A stretch of DNA of 64,000 nt from Rhodoferax sp. (GTDB taxonomy: Bacteria > Pseudomonadota > Gammaproteobacteria > Burkholderiales > Burkholderiaceae_C): positions 109,789 through 173,788 of the forward strand of contig JACKLK010000010.1 of NCBI GenBank assembly GCA_024236015.1, in the 5' to 3' direction. Numbering within the stretch: position 1 is the stretch's first letter; the number at the start of each line of letters is the position of its first letter. Positions 60,985 through 64,000 of the stretch are shown here, in pieces. The notes under the pieces were generated by a model. That model searched no databases, had not been told where the DNA came from, and saw only the letters and a list, made by a program, of their open reading frames with translations. The translations under genes and the position numbers were made by a program.

Positions 60985-61764
60985 ATGAAAAAAGAAACCG
61001 AGCGCTCACCGTTGGCCAGAGCCATGCCACTGCGCGTCGCAGGCCAGTCCCTCGATGCCGAAATCGACGACGTGCAATACGACCATGTGTTGTCGCCGCT
61101 GTTTCTGGCCTTGTTCATGATCATCTTTGCGTGTTTCGAATGGGCGCGTTTTCTCCTGGACATGAAGCCGAGTCCGGTGGCGGTTACCGGCGCAGCATTG
61201 CTGGCGTGCCTCTATGCCGCCTTCCGCATCAAGCTCGTCCGGCGTCGTCTGAAACAATTGCGCACCGGTCGCGATGGTGAACGCGCTGTCGCGCAATACC
61301 TGGAGTGGTTCCGCAGTGCCGGCTTCTTCGTCTTTCACGACATTCCCAATGGCGACGCCAATGTGGACCATTTGCTGATTGGCCCGAAGGGCGTCTTCAC
61401 CATCGAGACCAAGACACTGTCCAAGCCACAGCGTGGCGAATGCCGAATCACTGTTGCCGACGGAGTGGTCCGGGCCAACGGCCGTCCGTTGGACCGCGAT
61501 CCCTTGGTACAGGCCAAGGCCCAGGCGGGCTGGATGCGTCAGTTCTTGAACGAGAGCCGGTTCAAGTCGCCCGTGCAGCCGGTCGTCGTGTTTCCGGGGT
61601 GGTTCGTGGAGCCCTTCGACATGAAACAGGCAGGCGTCTGGGTTCTTGAGGTCAAGGCAATGGAGAAATTCATCAACAACGAACCCACACGGCTGACGCG
61701 TGATGAAGTCAAGGCTATGGCTTCAGCGGTTGGCAGTTACGTGCGCAGCCAGGTCAAGGTGTAG
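60985..61764 (+). CDS. Membrane-anchored nuclease-related (NERD) domain protein
   Basis: A 259-residue protein with two N-terminal hydrophobic helices (about 39-58 and 65-85), then a cytoplasmic NERD domain: GRDGERAVAQYLEWF, NVDHLLIGPKGVFTIETKT. Asp128, Glu141 and Lys143 form the PD-(D/E)xK-like nuclease core. NERD proteins occur in DNA processing and defence, but the substrate is unknown. ATG at 60985 has no clear ribosome binding site. Confidence 0.82.
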   Translation: MKKETERSPLARAMPLRVAGQSLDAEIDDVQYDHVLSPLFLALFMIIFACFEWARFLLDMKPSPVAVTGAALLACLYAAFRIKLVRRRLKQLRTGRDGERAVAQYLEWFRSAGFFVFHDIPNGDANVDHLLIGPKGVFTIETKTLSKPQRGECRITVADGVVRANGRPLDRDPLVQAKAQAGWMRQFLNESRFKSPVQPVVVFPGWFVEPFDMKQAGVWVLEVKAMEKFINNEPTRLTRDEVKAMASAVGSYVRSQVKV

Positions 61765-61820
61765 TCCCGACGGTTGGGGCCGGCCTTGTCTGTCGCAGCA
61801 TATTTAAACGGGAGCCGTAG

Positions 61821-62651
61821 ATGACCAAACTGCACACCTTGGTGGACCTGGAAAATGTGCATCCGAAGATCGAGGATCTGCGCAGGCTGGTGCCCACGAT
61901 GACCGACACCTGGGTGTTCCATGGCCCGAACCAGGCCAAGGAAGCCGCGCGGTTGAAGGCGGCGCACGACGCGGTCACCCTGGTGCCGCATTCCGGCAAG
62001 GGCAAGAATGCGCTGGATTTCCACTTGTCTTTCTACCTGGGTTACGTGGCGGCCCGCCAGCCCGATGCGAGCCTTGTCGTGGTGGCCAATGACACGGGTT
62101 ATGACTCGATGCTCCGGCATGCACGGACTCTGGGGTTCACGGTAAAGCGCATAGGATTCAAGCCCAAGGTCGTGTCGGTAGCGGCGAAGAAGCCGGCGCC
62201 AGCCAAGTCTGCGTCAGCCAATCCACAAGCGGAAGTTGAATCCATGAAGATCCTGGCAACCAAGATTGCACCGCCGGCCAGGAAGTCGGCTGTGCCTACG
62301 AATAAGGCGACGGCAGCGAAGAAGGCTGCCGGTGGGAAGGCGTCAACGACACAGGCTGCCGCCACCATGCCGATCGACAGGTCGAAGGTGCCGGCCGCGA
62401 AGTCTGCACAGACCGCGACCGGTTCGGAGTCGAAGGCGTATCTGAGGGTAAAGAAGGCGCTGGCAAAGATGGGCAAGGAGTTTCCGCGCAAGCTCAAGTC
62501 GTTTCAGCGCCATGTGCAGGCCATTTTGGGTAAGGACAGCACCGTGGCGGACATGGGAATGGTGGTTCGCCAGCTCGAGCGTGCCGGCATCGTGACCATT
62601 GCGGGCGAGTTGGTCACATATTGGCCGACCAACGGCAGCGCAGGCGCTTGA
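61821..62651 (+). CDS. PIN-like domain protein with Lys/Ala-rich linker
   Basis: A 276-residue protein. The N-terminal ~115 residues form a PIN-like nuclease domain (LVDLENVHPKIEDL, Asp9/Glu11; NALDFHLSFYLGYVAAR; VVVANDTGYDSMLRHARTLGF) with acidic residues that could bind metal. A linker of about 90 residues is rich in Lys, Ala, Pro and Ser (AAKKPAPAKSAS) and would bind nucleic acid. The C-terminal ~65 residues (YLRVKKALAKMGKEFPRKL...) look like a winged helix. ATG follows GGGAG about eight bases upstream. Confidence 0.75.
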   Translation: MTKLHTLVDLENVHPKIEDLRRLVPTMTDTWVFHGPNQAKEAARLKAAHDAVTLVPHSGKGKNALDFHLSFYLGYVAARQPDASLVVVANDTGYDSMLRHARTLGFTVKRIGFKPKVVSVAAKKPAPAKSASANPQAEVESMKILATKIAPPARKSAVPTNKATAAKKAAGGKASTTQAAATMPIDRSKVPAAKSAQTATGSESKAYLRVKKALAKMGKEFPRKLKSFQRHVQAILGKDSTVADMGMVVRQLERAGIVTIAGELVTYWPTNGSAGA

Positions 62652-62777
62652 GCCGGCCGGCGCCCCATTTGCGCGTTTCCACCGTGGCCGCGTGTTGCAC
62701 GATTTTGCGTTGCTCTCATCTGGACAGAAGGCTTGTTTGTCGATAAGGTAAGGATTCCTTACTTTTCACAATTCGCG

Positions 62778-63092
62778 ATGCTTGCCAAGATCACCTCCAA
62801 AAACCAGCTCACGCTTCCCAAGATCGTGACCGAGGCAGTCGGCGCCACGGAATATTTCGACGTGGAGGCACGTGCTGGGCAGATCATCTTGACCCCGGTC
62901 CGCATCCAGCGCGGCGACGCAGTGCGTGCCAAGCTCGATGCGTTGGGGTTGGGTGAAGCCGACATTGCCGATGCCGTGCGCTGGGCCAGATCGACCGCGC
63001 CTGAACCTGTGTTGGCATCCGAGCCGGCGGCGGCCTACGGTACCACCAGGGGGCGAACCACGGCCAAGTCAAAGGCCAAGCCACGCAAATGA
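62778..63092 (+). CDS. AbrB/MazE-type antitoxin
   Basis: A 104-residue protein with a swapped-hairpin AbrB start (MLAKITSKNQLTLPKIVTEAVGATEYFDVEARAGQIILTPVR) that binds DNA, and a disordered Lys/Thr/Arg-rich C terminus that would neutralise the toxin. ATG at 62778 begins the conserved core. Its stop overlaps the PIN toxin start (ATGA). Confidence 0.83.
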   Translation: MLAKITSKNQLTLPKIVTEAVGATEYFDVEARAGQIILTPVRIQRGDAVRAKLDALGLGEADIADAVRWARSTAPEPVLASEPAAAYGTTRGRTTAKSKAKPRK

Positions 63093-63532
63093 GTGCCCCC
63101 ATGCGGGTGGTGCTCGACACCAACGTGGTGCTGTCGGCCCTGGTGTTCGGCATTGGCCCAGCCGGACGTTTGCGGCTGGCTTGGCAGCAGCGTAGCTTCG
63201 TGGCATTGGCAAGCCGTGCGACGGCGCAGGAGTTGGTGCGGGTGTTGGCCTACCCCAAGTTCCGACTCACTGCGCAGGAGCAAGAGGAGTTGCTCGCCGA
63301 CTACCTCCCTTACACCGAGGTGGTGGTCATTCCCTCGCAAGTACCATCGGTGCCGCAATGCCACGACCCGCTGGACGCGCCATTCCTGCATCTGGCCGTC
63401 GCTGGCGGGGCCGACCTGTTGGTGTCGGGCGACCGGGACTTGCTGACGTTGGCAGTCGAATTCAACGAAGCCAAAGTCTGTCGCATCGTGAGTCTCGACA
63501 CCTTTTTTTCCATCTTGAACAACGCACCATGA
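63089..63532 (+). CDS. PIN-domain toxin (VapC-like)
   Basis: A 147-residue PIN ribonuclease with Asp10 in MRVVLDTNVVLSALVF, a Glu in RATAQELVRVL, and the acidic motif DPLDAPFLHLAVAGGADLLVSGDRDLL, matching the PIN-family toxin group. It cleaves RNA and is held by the AbrB-type protein upstream. Its stop overlaps the start of the mini-HsdM (ATGA), so the pair is cotranscribed with the restriction remnant. Confidence 0.83.
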   Translation: MSAPMRVVLDTNVVLSALVFGIGPAGRLRLAWQQRSFVALASRATAQELVRVLAYPKFRLTAQEQEELLADYLPYTEVVVIPSQVPSVPQCHDPLDAPFLHLAVAGGADLLVSGDRDLLTLAVEFNEAKVCRIVSLDTFFSILNNAP

Positions 63533-63723
63533 ACTCCGCCACTATCGTCCAGAAACTCTGGAACTACTGCAACGTGCTGCGCGACGACGGCAATCTGACG
63601 CGGCCGGATGTGATCGCGCAGGAGATCGTCGACGATCTGGAGGCGGTGCTGGAGCAGTTCCGGCTGATTGCCGCCGATCTGCAGGCGGACGGGTCAGCGG
63701 ATGTGTCGCAAGCGGCCGTTTGA
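63529..63723 (+). pseudogene. hsdM: Mini-HsdM: both ends of a type I DNA methyltransferase joined in frame
   Basis: A 64-residue frame. Residues 1-21 (MNSATIVQKLWNYCNVLRDDG) match the conserved start of HsdM, the type I adenine-DNA methyltransferase subunit. Residues 22-64 (NLTRPDVIAQEIVDDLEAVL..., FRLIAADL) match its C-terminal helices. About 400-450 residues, including the whole AdoMet-binding and NPPF catalytic core, are gone, and the junction near base 63592 keeps the frame. It cannot methylate DNA. Confidence 0.8.
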
Positions 63724-63768
63724 CCGTCGTTCGATTGCCGCGCATCCCCATTCGCCCAGGAAGGTCCC

Positions 63769-64000
63769 ATGCCCTTACCCCGCAAAGTCCTCTTCATCTC
63801 CGCCGACCAATGGCGCGCCGAATGCCTGTCCGCGGCCGGCCACAAAGTGGTCAAGACACCGCACCTCGATGCGCTCGCGGCCGACGGTGTCTTGTTCCGC
63901 CGCCATTTCAGCGTCACCGCCCCGTGCGGGCCCTCGCGCACCAGCATGCAGACCGGCCTGTACCTGATGAACCACCGCTCGGGGCGCAACGGCACGCCGC
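63769..64000 (+). CDS. Sulfatase-family protein, N-terminal part only
   Basis: The first 77 residues of an alkaline-phosphatase-superfamily sulfatase, cut off by the window end. The metal-binding Asp13 is in FISADQWRAECL, and the formylglycine site is CGPSR (Cys53-Arg57). ATG at 63769 follows AGGAAGG. The substrate is unknown; related proteins include choline and aryl sulfatases and phosphonate monoester hydrolases. Confidence 0.83.
   Translation, partial: MPLPRKVLFISADQWRAECLSAAGHKVVKTPHLDALAADGVLFRRHFSVTAPCGPSRTSMQTGLYLMNHRSGRNGTP

Noticed and set aside
57505..63768. Integrated phage or transposon bounding the island
   Set aside because: No integrase, transposase, tRNA target or flanking direct repeat was seen.

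Overview
The window is GC-rich (roughly two-thirds G+C), gene-dense DNA from a Burkholderiales-type betaproteobacterium, most like the Alcaligenaceae (Bordetella/Achromobacter relatives). The evidence is the gene order exbB-exbD-leuS-lptE-holA-proA, divergent bamE/fur with dapB, hpf-ptsN-hprK, a three-gene pntAA-pntAB-pntB set, and many TRAP transporters and CoA-transferases. I saw no rRNA, tRNA, CRISPR array or insertion sequence, and no gene-free stretch longer than 300 bases.

Positions 1-25.5 kb are mostly core genome: the end of a uracil-DNA glycosylase, pyrF, an orphan Rieske dioxygenase alpha/beta pair, a PEP-CTERM protein, a MATE exporter, proA, holA, lptE, leuS, exbD/exbB, dapB, bamE, fur, hprK, ptsN and hpf with a clear intrinsic terminator, then a patatin phospholipase, corA, an MTA/SAH nucleosidase, fadD, the transhydrogenase genes, a nudJ-like Nudix gene and mnmA.

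Positions 25.5-56 kb are a catabolic region in two halves. Half A (25.5-45.2 kb) holds a CitE-type lyase, MaoC hydratase, acyl-CoA dehydrogenase, two class III CoA-transferases, a cupin, two MmgE/PrpD proteins, a TRAP transporter, a PaaK-like CoA ligase, an amidase, a CMD-family protein, an alpha/beta hydrolase, a 4-hydroxybutyrate-type CoA-transferase, a polysaccharide-deacetylase-type hydrolase and a crotonase. A GntR/UTRA regulator sits in the middle. Three identical 16-base sites (AATATGTCCGTACAAC) and one near-match lie in the four intergenic regions that control these operons, so the half looks like one regulon. The CoA-transferase/MaoC/CitE trio is the architecture of itaconate and C5-dicarboxylate breakdown, and the amidase and deacetylase suggest that the imported compound carries C-N bonds. 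Half B (45.3-56 kb) has its own TRAP transporter, a NIPSNAP protein, an Fe(II)/2-oxoglutarate-type oxygenase, a second cupin, two Asp/Glu-racemase-superfamily paralogues, an FCD-type GntR regulator, an isochorismatase-fold amidase, a class III CoA-transferase, an HMG-CoA-lyase-type enzyme and an SDR. Several enzymes here and in half A lack a normally essential catalytic residue.

After ssb and gph, positions 57.5-63.7 kb are a decayed type I restriction-modification and defence-type island. A chimeric remnant (start of HsdR joined to an Mrr-like tail) is followed by an AlbA/ATPase protein, a GIY-YIG/DUF4357 nuclease, a membrane-anchored NERD nuclease, a PIN-like protein with a Lys/Ala-rich linker, an AbrB/PIN toxin-antitoxin pair, and a 64-residue mini-HsdM consisting only of the two ends of HsdM. 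The window ends inside a sulfatase gene.
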